Positions 1-12,614 are shown, counted from the first letter of the stretch. The stretch is 64,000 bases of DNA from Wyeomyia smithii (GCF_029784165.1 NC_073695.1:232099916-232163915); one strand, 5' to 3'. The notes: a model not told the origin generated them from the sequence alone. Program-made: numbers and translations.

Positions 1-3000
1 GTTTCCATTTCTAATCTTTCGCATCGTCTGCTTTTTATTATGATTTACATCACTGGTCAGTTTCATGTCATATCTCAGCCGTATCATTACTCTTCCTATT
101 TTTCTATTTTACTATTCTTCTAAAAATGTTATCGGATATCATTTTGCAGTGTGCCAGTTAAAATTACTGAACCATACTGGCAGCTTTGTGTGAATTGCAG
201 CATTATAACGTCAGCTGATCATACCATGTAAACACAAAAAAATTCTTTCGAGTGATGCGCAGCTATGAAATGAGTTGTGTTTTAAGCTGTTCTGCTCTAA
301 TTTTCTTGGTTTTGGGAATTACAACTGATTTATTCGAAAACTACAACAACTCGAAAACAACAACACCCAAAAACTCTTATGTAATTAGTTCTGCCGAGAA
401 TCTGCTAGCGATTGTCATGGAAATCAAACCAGTTGAAGAACTCATTTTAGGGCAAAAGTACCCGGACGAACACATACGATTCACATAGATTCTCTAGGAT
501 TCCTCACATTGGATTCGTGAGCGTCCTTGAAAAAGATTCCTGAAAAAAGAATCCTCAGGAATGCCCTGTATATGGCTCTAGGATTCTTGAATTAGAATCC
601 TGAGTGGGAATCCTCCGGATCGTGTTTGCGATTCCTTTCACGATTCCGTCACCGAGTTAAAGGTATCCTGGGGATTCTTACTCAGGATTCTCTGCGTGTT
701 AGTAAGGGTATACAAAAACCGCGGTTTGTACACAAACTACCTGAGAATAACTAGTGATACAAAAGAGATAAAAAAATTGTTCCAACCCAATCTGGGCAAT
801 TTAATTTAATATAAAGTTTCACCGAATCCTAAGCAGCTCCTTTCAATCCCCTGGTTAGTGTCCGTTTAAATTTGATATCCACTAAAAAGCCCGCAAATAA
901 TATTGAAATAAATTATGGCATTTATTTGGAGACGACTTTTGGCATCTGAGCGAAGATCACTTAACGAAACCCGATCGCGATCCCGACTGCATCTCGAGGA
1001 AAGTCTTAGCAACTGTTGTTTTTGAACACATAACAAAAACCGAAGAATAACGTGCTGTGGTTCGGTTCAAAAGGAAAAAAAAGAACAGAAACAGAGAAAC
1101 TGGTTTTCTGGTTCCGCAGCAGATCCTGTCCGCCAGTCGGGGCAGACCAAAGTCCCGATAGTCCGGACGGAAAGCTTGAAGTTAATTGATTGTTATATAT
1201 TTATCGATCTTTCTCCTGCCCTCCATGCACCGTCCTTTATAATGTTGATTTTTTTTCTGTTGGTTAAATTTTGACTAATGAAGCAGTAACTATAAGCTTG
1301 ATGGAATGTTAAAAAAAAACTTCACGGTGTATTTAAAACTGATTTAATGAAATATTACAGGTTATTATATTATACTAGTGCATAATTGTAATTCGTCTTG
1401 ATTTGAAGAGGCCATTTTTGAGCCTGCGCAGTTTTGCACGGGCCACAACCTGTGAAACTCTAACCCAATCGGATGGTAAATTCGAATTCGAAATTCCCCT
1501 AATGGTTTAGAGTTTCCTGCAAGGAATCACGGCTAGGGTTTCCCCTCTCCACAGCATGGAAGAAGATGCGAACACGTGTTACGACGACGGCAAAGTTGAG
1601 TAATTTTCATGGGACGCAGCAAAGACGCAAAAAAGGAAGAAACCTCTAACAGCCCCGGGAGATTATTGGTAGCGCGAGTTGTCCCCTGCTGCGCTGTGAG
1701 ACCGCTTCCCAATTTATGGTTGCGTAGAAGGAGAGGAGAATCCCTTCCTACTTCGAAAGGCGTAAGATGGACTCACACACCAGGAGAGAGGATGATGGCG
1801 TGCCAGCAGAGTGTGTGGAGAAAGGGCTGAAATTACGAGGTGCCAGTGATTAGTGAGCATGTGCGAGAAAAACAGGATCGAAACTACCGCCTTTGCCCGT
1901 CGTTCTTCTTGCTATGGGGTAGGACTGGGGGGAGAACCGAGCGGATAATGGAAACTCGTTGTTCGACTTTTCTCTGGGTGTTTCAGTGCGGCAGAGAAAA
2001 AGAAGACGGTCATGGGAAAATTCCTTTACGTGTGCAAGCTGAGCATTCATGCTGGATGCGTTTCGTGAAATTAGTTCGAAATTTTGGTTGTTATCCTATT
2101 TTCAGATTTTGGGGGAAAACAATTAATTTGATCTTGGTGTACCGTGTGAAGAAAAAAATGATGACTGTTAGGTTGTTCTCTCATTCATTCAGGATAACAT
2201 ACGAATTAAACATGTTTGATTAATTATGATTTTGGTCTATGGAGAACTCATGCATGCTGTATTATTTAAAACATTGTCGAATGTCGAATCGGTAATATTC
2301 AAGTAAAATTACATGTAACGGGAAAAAGAGAATGAAAAAGTAAAGCGAAACTGACAAAGTGACGTTGAGAAAAAGGAAACAAATATGAAAATATAAAAAT
2401 TAACATGAAAACATTGTTAATGTAAAACAGCATACGTAAAATAATGAAGTGGAATGGGTAAAAATTAATCACGAAAAAAAACAAGATTGTAGAACAGAAA
2501 TCGTAGAATGAAGAAGGAATGAAAAAAATGGAACAACAAAAACTCAACTCAAAGACATTAGTCAGATAAAACAAGAAAGAAATTGAAAATAGAATATTTA
2601 ATCATCAATCAGGAATTCAAAAAACATCAGAAAATTGGAAAGAAAATAGAAATGTTAATATTTGATAAACGATTTGTTAGAATTAGACTAGTAAAGGGAA
2701 ATGAATAATCATTGTTTTTACAACGATATGAAATGAGAATACTATAAAGAGAAGGATAAAACAAGAAGTAACATTAAAAAATGAAAACCGAAGTCTATTT
2801 TGGCTTCGAAATGTGTTAAAAGTCAACAGACACGAAATATACAGCAAGTACACAAAAAAAAGAAAAGCAAGCAAGAAAAACGGCAAAAATACTTAAAAAT
2901 ATTAAGGCGAAATAACTAAATTTGAACAAGGTATGAACGAGATAGTAAAACAAAAATGAAAAATTAGAGAGGAAACGAGAGGAGAAAATAGGTTTTTAAG

Positions 3001-3380
3001 GTAAATGGAACAAAAATCACCTGAAAAAATAGTCAAACGAAACAAAAAACAAAATGGAAAAGAAATCTCGTATTACTATTCCCAAAAAGAAAATAGAAAT
3101 AAATATAAATAACTATGAAGGATAATCAAACTAGAAATATTAAAAAGTGAAGTAAAATAACTCAACAATTTCACTCTTAAGAAAATGTGAGTAAGGAAAT
3201 ATTAAAATAGTTATAGACAACAACAAATAAAATTTATAAAAGAATCCCATATAAAAACGAAAGGAGAAGAGAGCAATATAAATGCCTTGGTTTCAATATA
3301 AATTACTCTTTTTATATTGAAAATTGAAAGGATTGCAAAGGATTGATTTTCGAAAGAGAACATTCGCGACGCGTGACGTA
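1..3380. other. AT-rich non-coding DNA, no gene recognised
   Basis: I see no protein similarity, intact repeat terminus or RNA gene here. The longest open frames (for example 1840-2223 on the plus strand) are low-complexity or lack any recognisable domain. From about 2300 to 3300 the plus strand is strongly A-rich, with many AAAAT/GAAAA runs. That explains the poly-F/L frames on the minus strand. It may be intergenic DNA or the inside of a long intron. Confidence 0.5.
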
Positions 3381-3984
3381 AATTAGATTCATTAGTCGTC
3401 AGTTATAAGTGTGGAAAAAATAATGAAAAAAACTGTATGCTACATAAAACAAATCCTTCCGCATGCAGCCTGTAATTGAGCTCACATTTTACAGCTTTCT
3501 TCAATCAGTCTACCCATGCCATCGCACTGACGCCGCCGTGATCTCTATCTTGGCCCCTATCAGCCAATTATGTTTTCCGGAAGAAAAGATAAAACCAGTT
3601 AAGGCTGTGCCATTCATATCGATTGGGTAACCACGCACGAAGGTACGTACCGTGGCCAAGCCTTTCCACAATTGCGAGCCGCCCCGTGTTTAGTAACACC
3701 CTTTCCGATGCAAATTCCACCCTTCCTCCCCCTCAGCTTACCCACTAGCAATCAACAAGTCGTGCGGTTGTTTGCCATCAACCAGCAACAACGACGACGC
3801 GACGCTGCCGCGATATAATCGGTTTGATCGCGCGGATAAAATACGAAAATTAATGGAAAACCAGTCTTAATCACACATCGTCAACCGGTATATACCAAAG
3901 GGATTGGAGGGCAAGTGTTTAATCTGGTGGACCACTTTCCCGCTTGCTATACGCTCAGACCCCACAAGTCTTACCCTAACCGAG

Positions 3985-4062
3985 CAGAGTATAAATAGAA
4001 GCCACACGATAGCGGAAGAAGTCTGCTGGTATGCGTGGATAAATTTCCACTACCGTAAGTGT
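3985..4062 (+). promoter_or_regulatory. Candidate TATA promoter with short non-coding first exon
   Basis: A good TATA box (TATAAATAG) sits at 3990-3998 in a local island of higher GC. About 30 bp downstream the sequence around 4020 could be a start site. A consensus-like 5' splice donor (CC|GTAAGTG) follows at about 4055. The arrangement fits a core promoter plus a very short untranslated first exon whose coding exons lie beyond what I can link. This rests on motif spacing only; no start codon or downstream exon supports it. Confidence 0.25.
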
Positions 4063-5072
4063 CATTAAGTAGATTGATTTATGCTTACGAACTACGCCAG
4101 ATTTCGTCTCGCCGCTGCGCTTCCTCTAGTGTGACAACTTTTATGATTTCGATTCCCCCCCGGTGGCCCCGCGATGCTGACACCATGCGCGGTATAAATT
4201 GCTTTGCAATAAAGGGTTGTAAAACGGAAAGTGAGAAGTGAAACACTTGGCGCCACTCGGCACCCCCCGGAGTGGAGAGGTACCCAACCAAACTAGTTCC
4301 CCCTCGTCGGGAGGGAAGGGAGATGGTAGGCAGATTGGTGTTTGTGAATTGTTGTTTAATCTGCTCGCTGTAGGTTTTGCTCGGTAGCTGTTGTAACCAC
4401 AGCAACATTTACTGCGTCATCAGTAAACCGGTTACTGTGAGCGGTTGCAATTGACGTAATAAACCTATCAATAGATAGCATCTAAAACGGTACGCTTGTT
4501 CGAAACCTAATAATCATATGTTATGGCTGGTTCAGTTACTGAAATAATGTATACTAAACGATTGACTGCTACCATTTTCGTTGCACATCGACAGTGCAAG
4601 CGCGGCGTATCGCTGAACAAGCTGTTCACTAACATAGTTCACAAATAACATACATTTTATGGTATGCGAATGAGTATTGTACAATAATACAGAGCAGGAT
4701 CGAATCCAATGTGTGTTAGCCTCGGGCCATATTCAGCATTCATTCATTAACGGGGCACACAACAATGAAGCAATTGCATTGCAGGCAAATTTTGAGCTTA
4801 CATATTTTTACGTGTTACCAAAACATCATTTTACGTCATTCTTGATTACAGTAGATAGCACAGTGTGACATCGTGCAACCAGAATTAGTCATTCGTCGAA
4901 ATCAACCCATCGTTGTTCGATAATTTCGATGTTCCATATCAGAAACTAGATCGATCTCAAATACTGATATTTTTTTTTAAAATAACCTAACGTTTGGTAA
5001 GGTTTTTAAACATTTTAAATTATTCGAGGTAGATGTTTTGTTTTAAATATTCATGCTCTACTTTAGTAAGTA
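4063..5072. other. Non-coding stretch, nothing recognised
   Basis: No coding similarity or repeat termini seen. The 107-residue minus-strand frame at 4085-4408 has no recognisable domain and overlaps a plus-strand frame, so I do not call it a gene. Confidence 0.45.
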
Positions 5073-6038
5073 GGGGAACTGCTCCATTATTCATCTCAGC
5101 CACAATTGAAAACAGGAAAAAAAGCATTTTTTCTTTTTAAACCGATCTGCTAATCCATGGAATGGATTCTTCTCGGTTCACTTTAGATTCCTCATAAAGT
5201 ATAATCTTCAAAAACTCACTTGAAAGCACTAAATTTGATATTATAGTCAAGCATCTGCACTCGAAAATTCACTCAATACAATCACCTACCTCAGAAAACA
5301 AAATCCGCGCATTGTTCTATACGGCTACAACGGGACTCGTTCAGCAGCCAACCAAAGTTTTTTTCATCACTAGCGGACCACTTTTTATTTTAATCACTAA
5401 ACAAAATCACTCACCACACCAAAAATACTTTAATCTTTGAAATGTTCACCTCAAATTTCCTAAAACAAGCTTGAATTAGCAGAAATATATGAGATGAATT
5501 TCTACAATTCCTGAATTTCAACTGTATGTATTTTCATCTGCTTTCAGTGCGTTGAAGAAAATCAATAGTTGCCAAATCAGTTTGTGTTAATACGAAAAAA
5601 TCACACTGAAAATATTGAATTATTCCGACATAATTGATATAAATCTACAGCACTGTAGTGGTTACCTAGGTTACCTATTTTGCACGTAAACAACTGCAGC
5701 GTATATCTAGCTAACTACTACGACGGGCTGCGGCTACGTTCATTCATTATAATGTGATTCATTAACAGTGTGTTGAATATGGGGGCATTGTTAGATGAAT
5801 AATTGAGCATTGATCAAAGTTTTGAGATGGATATGAAAGCGTTGCGAAAAATTGTTAGTTTTATAAAATTCAGGATAAATCTAGCTGATTTTACTAAATA
5901 TACAATGCTAAACGATTTCATGAGAGTACGTAAGCATATTTAGCTTATTTGTTCAATGATTTCGTAAAAATTTGGTGTTTAATCCGTGCATTCTTCGTGA
6001 ATATCGGCTTAATGAGATGAATAAAGGAGCAGTTCCCC
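5073..6038 (+). mobile_element. 966-bp non-autonomous TA-flanked inverted-repeat element (copy 1)
   Basis: The element is bounded by TA dinucleotides at 5071-5072 and 6039-6040. Its left end begins GGGGAACTGCTCC and its right end is the exact reverse complement (GGAGCAGTTCCCC). Internal sequence is AT-rich and has no transposase frame. A second, nearly full-length copy lies in the opposite orientation at 43600-44562, and a further piece of one end is recognisable near 32760-32880. TA duplication and terminal inverted repeats are the hallmark of Tc1/mariner-superfamily MITEs. The family name is unknown to me. Confidence 0.85.
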
Positions 6039-6639
6039 TAGTCGAATCTGTTCAATTCATGTTTAAGCGTAACTTGTTTACAGTGTATCTCGTCAGTTTA
6101 TTTGAGAAAAACACTATTGATCTCTTGAATTTGATGTTAAAAAAAAGCTACCTTTATAAATAACATGTTGATTTAGAAGATGACAGCCTGGCTCGTATTT
6201 AATTCGATGCGGGGCTGTAGACAACACTTCCAGCTTGCTTGCAACATCGCGGCTGCTCTTTTTGTTCTTTTTGAGGCCTCCAGATTGCGACTCACACTGT
6301 TATTACATTGGTTATGTGAACAGTTGATTTGACCACATTCAAAAATTTCACGTGCGAGTAGTTCAGATTTTTGCGCTGCGCGAGCAAAATTTTGACCCAT
6401 CAATCCTTGCTCTGATGCCATTTTCACAATTGAAGAGCAAATATCAAAATCAAACGTTAGGCATCAGGGACATGGTACATGTTTTTTAATACACGATGAA
6501 ATAGTGTAAATTGGAAAATTGGATAACTACATTAATTTTTAGTGGAATAATTAATTATTAATTTCGGGAGGAAATTTTAGAAAATTTCCTCAAATTTTGG
6601 ATCTTGATAAATCAGAAACCAAAATCTTCGTTTATAATA
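6039..6639. other. Non-coding spacer
   Basis: About 600 bp between two TA elements. The small open frames (63-84 codons) have no recognisable similarity. Confidence 0.45.
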
Positions 6640-6889
6640 TGGTCGGCGTGCGACCAGACCGAACCAAGCGCCAAAAACTTTATTTCGAGTAATCGGCGAT
6701 CAAAGTTTAACCACCCCGTATGTTTCTTGCAAACTGCTGCAAAGAAAATTTGTTATAATACCATTATAAACTGTTCAAATGATTTCGTTTTATCATGAAA
6801 GATAGATTATCAAATTTAACATCCACTGGTGTTAAGAACTCAATTTTTAAAAAAATGGCGCTTGGTTCGGTCTGGTCTCACGCCGACCA
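6640..6889. mobile_element. 250-bp MITE with 34-bp terminal inverted repeats
   Basis: The left end starts TGGTCGGCGTGCGACCAGAC and the right end is its reverse complement over about 34 bp, with one mismatch. TA lies on both sides (638-639 and 890-891 of the 6-kb block). The interior is AT-rich and non-coding. The high arm identity suggests a relatively recent insertion, probably mobilised in trans by a Tc1/mariner-type transposase. Confidence 0.85.
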
Positions 6890-7375
6890 TATATGACAAA
6901 TCTTTGCTAAAACATTTCCTTTAGAGTTGATAGCGCAAAGGGCCCCATATATAAAGGTTTGGTGCGAATATAATAAAGAGGTACCCCCGAACAAGCTGTA
7001 GGAATCAGTTGGGGCCGGGAGATGCGTTGTGGGCTCTACACAATCTCCCCTAACGACTACTAAAAGGCGAGTCGACGCTGCCATAAGCTTCTTAGCCCTA
7101 AAACTGGTGCGCCTGTTCTTCAGGAGGAGCGACCCAAACAGCGTATGTACTCCAGAGGAGCGCCTGAAGTAAGAAATGCGGTGTCTCGTCAGCTACACCC
7201 TAGACGGCAGTCCCGTCATGAGACTAGCTATCGCCACCCTTGTGAGGTGACTTGGCAAAAACACTTTACTGCGAATATTCAAGACGAAAAAAAGGAAAGA
7301 AAAGTTGAAACCCATACCCCCTCCCCACCTAGTTATTGACATTGGTGCAACATTTTGTTTTCAATAACTCTAATA
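6890..7375. other. Non-coding spacer
   Basis: Moderate-GC stretch between two TA elements. The frames at 6878-7084 (minus) and 7145-7339 (plus) show no recognisable domain. Confidence 0.4.
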
Positions 7376-8235
7376 CCGTCTGCCGGAGTGAGATTGTGCC
7401 AAGAAAGGACACTTTTTTGTTCCTTAGCTTGTAATGCACTCATTTAAGCAATGAGTTTGATCCAAATCACGTCAATGCACACTTAAATGTTAAGTTAACG
7501 ACTGCCGAAAATATGGTCAAGTTACAATGAACTATAATTTTGCTAAAATTGAATGAAATTGGGCCTAATCTCACCCCTTCTATGGGGTGAGATTGTGCCA
7601 AAGAAAAAATTTTGAATTTAATACCAGTTTATTGAGCAGTAGTGTATCTACGAATAATTCACATGAATAACATGATAAAACAGTAAGTATAGAGACGACC
7701 AAAAACAACATAGACTATTAAGGGACTGTAGGGGGTTGACCAGAAATTACGTTTCATATGAATTATAGAAAAATGTATGACTGGATCAAATCAATATCTT
7801 GAGTAACCAGTTATGAGAACGTGGCTCATGGACAGTCTCTAAACACATAGTGGCGTCTCCAGGTAGCTTAGAAAGGGAAAACGTTAGGACATAAAGCCTG
7901 AGAAGACTTTTCGTTTCAATTATTATGTGTCATTGACCACTGTATATTCCATTGGAGATTTCAAAACCGTTGGAAAAGTACCCACAACCCTCCTTCCTCG
8001 CTGAAAAAGTCAACAGTTAATATAGAATAGGTGTACAAAATTTTGTGACATTCCATAAGTAATATTAGTCATAAGTAATATTAGTGGCACAATCTCACCC
8101 CAAAAGGGCTCGAAAAGTGTACAGTTTGGAAAAACATTTTTTTCTGAGCCATCACAGGTGCAATGCATAACATACAAACATTTCCCGTTTTGGCTCAATC
8201 TCACCCCCGTGGCTTAATCTCATCCCGGCAGACGG
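7376..8235. mobile_element. 860-bp TA-flanked element with iterated GTGAGATTGTGCC motifs
   Basis: Terminal inverted repeats start CCGTCTGCCGG at the left and end CCGGCAGACGG at the right, with TA on both sides (7374-7375, 8236-8237). A motif of the form GGGGTGAGATTGTGCC recurs at 7385, 7561 (inverted), 7584, 8086 (inverted), 8192 (inverted) and 8211 (inverted). No transposase is encoded. Repeated subterminal motifs of this kind usually bind transposase, which is inference here. Related motifs occur at 24.2-24.4 kb and in the element that splits the third transporter. Confidence 0.85.
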
Positions 8236-8309
8236 TAGCTCAAAACGACATCTTTAGCCCATAGAAACATCTGTGTAAAGTATGAACCAGATCAAAAATA
8301 ATTGATTAA

Positions 8310-8830
8310 AATGCTTGCCCAATGGTGCGTGGAGATGCACAGGTTTTTCAGTTGATCCACCAAGGACATTGCAGCGGCAAAAGTACCGGGCAAATCCGCC
8401 TGCATCAACTAGCTTGGAGTATTGGAACCGAGCTGTGACAATTTCTTACCTTGATTCTCTTGCAACGTCACTGGAAACACGCGTTGTCCTTGCTGCAACC
8501 CGCTAACATAATACGCATGTCGTTGGAAGAGTTCGAGCGCAAAACCGAAAGTTTCATAATATTTTACAAAGTTGACAATTTTGTTGGAGAGGTGGAAGTT
8601 TTGTATCAACATTGCAGCAGCATGAGAGCAGACCGTAAAACTTGGAAGAGCTGGATCTTATAAACCTACTAGCCGAAAGCCCGTTCAGCACATTACGTCG
8701 GGTGAAAACCTGGCTGAGGTCAACAATGGTTGAACAGCAGTTGAGTGCTCTCTGCTTGCTGAGTGTTCATCGTCAGATGGTTAACAACAATCGTGAAAAA
8801 ACACATGAACCGCTTCCGGAACGTTAACGT
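8310..8830 (+). pseudogene. hAT-superfamily transposase remnant (zf-MYM-type-1-like C-terminus)
   Basis: Plus-strand translation across two or three frames gives the C-terminal part of a hAT transposase of the ZMYM1-like type. A piece around 8350-8480 has RQKYRANPPA and a Y-W...LDSL pattern. The C-terminal dimerisation block at 8680-8770 contains LRRVKTWLRSTM and LCLLSVHR, a hallmark of hAT proteins. Frameshifts near 8480, 8640 and 8790 break the frame, and only about 170 residues of a family usually over 600 remain. The N-terminal BED/zinc-finger and catalytic parts are missing. It abuts the RTE insertion. Confidence 0.75.
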
Positions 8831-11779
8831 CTTACCTTACCAGTCAGCTCCAGGCCGAAGTGTCCCTTGCTGTTCGAAGAAGTCGTCTCCATTCAACTCG
8901 GTCTATGGCTGCAGATCGCCAGCCGTGTCGTCTGCGGAGGTACCGCAGGTCGTCTTCCACTTGATCGAGCCACCTTGCTCGCTGCGCGCCCCGTCGCCTT
9001 GTTCCAGTCGGGTTGTTATCAAGAACCATTTTCACCGGGTTGTCGTCCGACATCCTAACGACATGCCCAGCCCACCGTAGTCTCCCGATTTTCGCCGTTT
9101 GAACGATGAGTGGTTCTCCCAGCAGCTGATGCAACTCGTGGTTCATCCGCCTCCGCCATGATCCATCTTCCATCTGCACTCCGCCACAGATGGTACGCAA
9201 CACCTTTCGTTCGAAAACCCCAAGGGCGCGTTGCTCCTCTACGAGCATAGTCCAGGTTTCGTGGCCGTAGAGGACTACCGGTCTGATCCGTGTTTTGTAG
9301 ATGGTTAACTTCGTGCGGCGGCGGATTTTATTCGAGCGGAGTGTCCTCCGGAATCCAAGTAGGCACGATTTCCTGCCATAAGGCGTCGACTGAAACCTCT
9401 CTCTCTCATGTACTTGGTCTTCGATGCGTTTATGGCCAGTCCAATTCGTCCAGCTTCAGCCTTCAGTCTGATGTACGTCTCCGTCATCTTTTCAAGGGTT
9501 CGTGCTACAATATCAATGTCATCGGCGAAGCCAAAGAGCTAAACAGACCTTCTAAAAATCGTGCCACTCGTGTCGATACCAGCCTTACGTATCACACCTT
9601 CCAAAGCGATGTTGAATAGCAAGCACGATAATCCATCACCTTGCCGTAACCCTCTTCGAGATTCGAAGGGACTCGAGAGTGTCCCCTAAACTCGAACTAC
9701 GCACATCACCCGATCCATCGTCGACTTGACCAACCGTCTCGAACGATTGTGTCGTATGCCGATTTAAAATCGATGAACAAGTGATGTGTGGGCACGTTAT
9801 ACTCACGGCAGTTCTGTAGGACCTGCCGTACCGCGAATATTTGGTCCGTGGTGGCGCGGGCACCCATAAATCCCGCTTGGTATTGCCCCACGAATTCCCT
9901 TGCAAACAGTGATAGTCGACGGCACAGAATTTGAGAGAGTACCTTGTAGGCGGCGTTCAGCAACGTGATTGCGTGGTAGTTGCAGCAATCCAACTTGTCG
10001 CCTTTTTTGTAGATGGGGCACACTGTACCCTCCATCCACTCCTCCGGTACTACCTCCTCCTCCCAAATCTTGGCAATAACCCAGTGTAGCGCCTTAGCCA
10101 GTGATTCACCACCGTGTTTTAACAGCTCGCTGGGGAGTTGGTCAGCTCCAGCGGCTTTATTGTTTTTCAGCCGGCCGATCTTCTCTCTAACCTCCTGGAG
10201 GTCATGGGCTGGGATTCTGTCGTCATCTGCGCGTACACCGAGATCTACTACCACTCCGTCGTCGTCCTCTGCTACATCGCCATTAAGGTGCTCATCGTAG
10301 TACTGCTTCCACCTGTCAATCACCTCACACTTGTTCGTGAGAAGGTTGCCGCCCAGGTCCCTGCACATGTCGGCTTGTGGCACATAGCCTTTGCGGGAAC
10401 AGTTCAGCTTCTCGTAGAACTTTCGTGTGTCATTCGCACGGTACAGTTTCTCCATCGCCTCGCGATCTCGATCTTCCTCCTGGCGCTTCTTCTTCCGTAA
10501 GACCGAGTTTTGCCTGTTCCGTGCGCGTCAATAGCGCTCCACGTTCACCCTTGTTTGATGTTGCAGCATTCTCGCTCGTGCTGAATTCTTCTCTTCCACT
10601 AACTGTTTGCACTCGTCGTCAAACCAGTCGTTTCTCCTGTTCGGAGCCATAGTACCAAGCGCCGCTACAGCAGTACTACCTATGGCTGATCGAATGTCCC
10701 TCCAGCCATCTTCAAGAGTAGCTGCGCCAAGCTGCTCTTCCGTTGGTAATGCTGCTTCCAGCTGCTGCGCGTACTCCCGTGCAACCTCGGCGTCCTGTAG
10801 TTGCCCGATTTTTGGTCGCGGTGGGCGACTTTGACGCGTGTTTCGCACCGTCGAAAGTTTTGAGCGCATGCATACTGCAACAAGGTAATGGTCCGAATCA
10901 ATATTCGCATTGCGGTAGGTGCGAACGTTGATGACGTCAGAGAAGAATTTACCATCGATTAGGACGTGGTCGATTTGGTTCTCCACTTGTAAGTCAGGTG
11001 ATCTCCAGGTGGCTTTGTGGATGTTTTTGCGGGGGAAGAAGGTACTTCTGACTACCATACCGCGGGAGGCTGCAAAGTTCACACATCGTTGGCCGTTATC
11101 ATTTGATGCGGCGTGCAGGCTATTCGGCCCTATCACCGGTCTGTACATTGCCTCCCGTCCTATCTGAGCGTTCATATCACCGATGACGATCTTAACGTCC
11201 CGTTGCGGAGAGCTATCATACACCTGCTCTAGCTGCGCATAGAACGCTTCTTTCTCATCGTCGGCTCTTCCTTAGTGTGGACAGTGCACGTTGATAATGC
11301 TGTAGTTGAAGAGCCGGCCCTTAATTCTCAACTTACACATCGTCGCACTGATCGGCTGCCACCCGATCACGCGTTGGCGCATCCTACCCAGCACTATAAA
11401 GCCCGTCCCAAGTTCGTTGGTAGTGCCACAGCTCTGATAAAAGGTAGCCTCTCGATGTCCGCTTTTCCATACCTTCTGTCCCGACCAGCAAAGTTCCTGC
11501 AGTGCTACGATTTCGAAGTTGCGTGGATTTAGTTCATCATATATGATCTTGTCGCAGCCGTGAAAGCCTAACGATCTGCAGTTCTATGTACCGAGTTTCC
11601 AATCGTAGTCCTTATATCGTCGCCTAGGTCTGTGCCGATTGTTCCGATCCGTATTAACTTTTTCGATATTTGCAACATTTGGTGTTTTTCGGGGCGGCTT
11701 GTTGGAACCCCCTGTCCCGCCGGAGAGCCATCGTGTCAGCTCTGATTTGAGCCGCACAATCTTGGAGAACAGACGCTCA
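8831..11779 (-). mobile_element. Degenerate RTE-clade non-LTR retrotransposon, nearly full length
   Basis: Reading leftward on the minus strand there is an apurinic endonuclease domain, then reverse transcriptase, then a C-terminal region. The endonuclease runs from about 11.6 to 10.75 kb, with ALQE, GDMNAQIGRE, an ATWRSPD block, NQIDHVLID and IDSDHYLV. The reverse transcriptase spans 10.45-9.5 kb, with AGADQLPSELLKHG, LLNAAYKVLS, FIDFKSAYD and FADDIDI near 9520. The C-terminal block contains LRTICGG, RLRWAGHVVRM and RWLDQVEDDLR and ends at 8844. Frameshifts, a TAG just before the FADD box and missing segments make it inactive. Twelve-bp repeats GAACGTTAACGT at 8819-8830 and 11780-11791 look like a target-site duplication. 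Architecture resembles mosquito RTE (JAM1-type) elements; the exact family is inferred. Confidence 0.85.
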
Positions 11780-11791
11780 GAACGTTAACGT

Positions 11792-12165
11792 TTGATGCCC
11801 GAAGATTTTATTGAGAATCTTGACTGTATCTTCAAACTTCACGTCCTTGGGAAGCTTCAGCAGGATGTAGTTGAGATAGCGGCTGTGCGAATGGGTGGAC
11901 GTACTTTCGCCGCATCGTTCAGCTGTCCTGCATCGTTCTTGAAGAGGTCCTGGTAGCGGTTAAACCAGCGTCCGAACGAAACTCCGTTTTCTTCAAAGAA
12001 GACAAACTCGGTGATGTTCCATGAGAGGGACTCCAAAATCTGTTCCGCGGTTTGATACTGAGGATGCTGCTGCTGAGCCGCCATCTGCCGTAAAAGTTGG
12101 GCCATCTTGAGAATCATATGTTGTTTTCCCGGTTGCGGCTGCTAATCAACTCTATCTTCTGCCAT
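11792..12165 (-). pseudogene. Ty3/gypsy-type gag fragment
   Basis: Minus-strand frame starting at 12165 (MAEDRVD, then a premature TAG) continues as a gag N-terminus. It has a Q-rich stretch, then AEQILESLSWNITEF, a GVSFGRWFNRYQDLF block and a NDAAKVR block. After a small deletion or frameshift near 11880 it resumes in another frame with a LPKDVKFEDTVK and IFGHQT block. This pattern matches the N-terminal gag of insect gypsy-like LTR elements. Capsid remainder, zinc knuckles and pol are absent; the fragment stops at the RTE insertion point. No LTR was recognised. Confidence 0.65.
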
Positions 12166-12428
12166 GCTAGTGAATTCTCAAGATCCTCGTCGCCAAAATG
12201 ATATGTCCAAAGGTTTAAATGAACTAAAGAGTTTTTACTGAAAAACATCTATTTATATTCGAGGTTGGACAAAGAATAATCAAATTTTCCACTCTGATGT
12301 CAAGGACAACTTTTCACTGGTTGCTTTGATGTAACAATCACTAAACACTAGTATTTATTTCTATTTTTCAAAATACCATTTTTTTACTTCTAAAATTTTG
12401 ATGAACTTGATTCGAAATTCTGGATGGT

Positions 12429-12614
12429 CTGCCGGGTGAGCTCTGCGAACATGGTGAAGAAACACTTGCTAAAGCACTGCACTGGGTCATTTTCAAGATC
12501 TAGGAAGAGTAAAAGCCGCTAAAAGAGTAGATGGAGGAAGTTTATAAGAAGGGCGAGTGCTGCAACTATAGTGGCATTACGCTCAGCAACGCTGCTTATA
12601 AAATACTCTCCTAA
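12429..12614 (+). pseudogene. RTE reverse-transcriptase fragment, opposite strand to the main RTE copy
   Basis: Plus-strand translation gives LPGELCEHGEETLAKALHW, a K-E rich stretch with stops, YKKGECCNYSGITLSNAAYK and ILS. This parallels the RT segment of the RTE element at 8.8-11.8 kb (LPSELLKHGGESLAKALHW...NAAYKVLS). Only about 60 residues remain, with internal stops. It is an independent, older insertion on the other strand. Confidence 0.75.
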
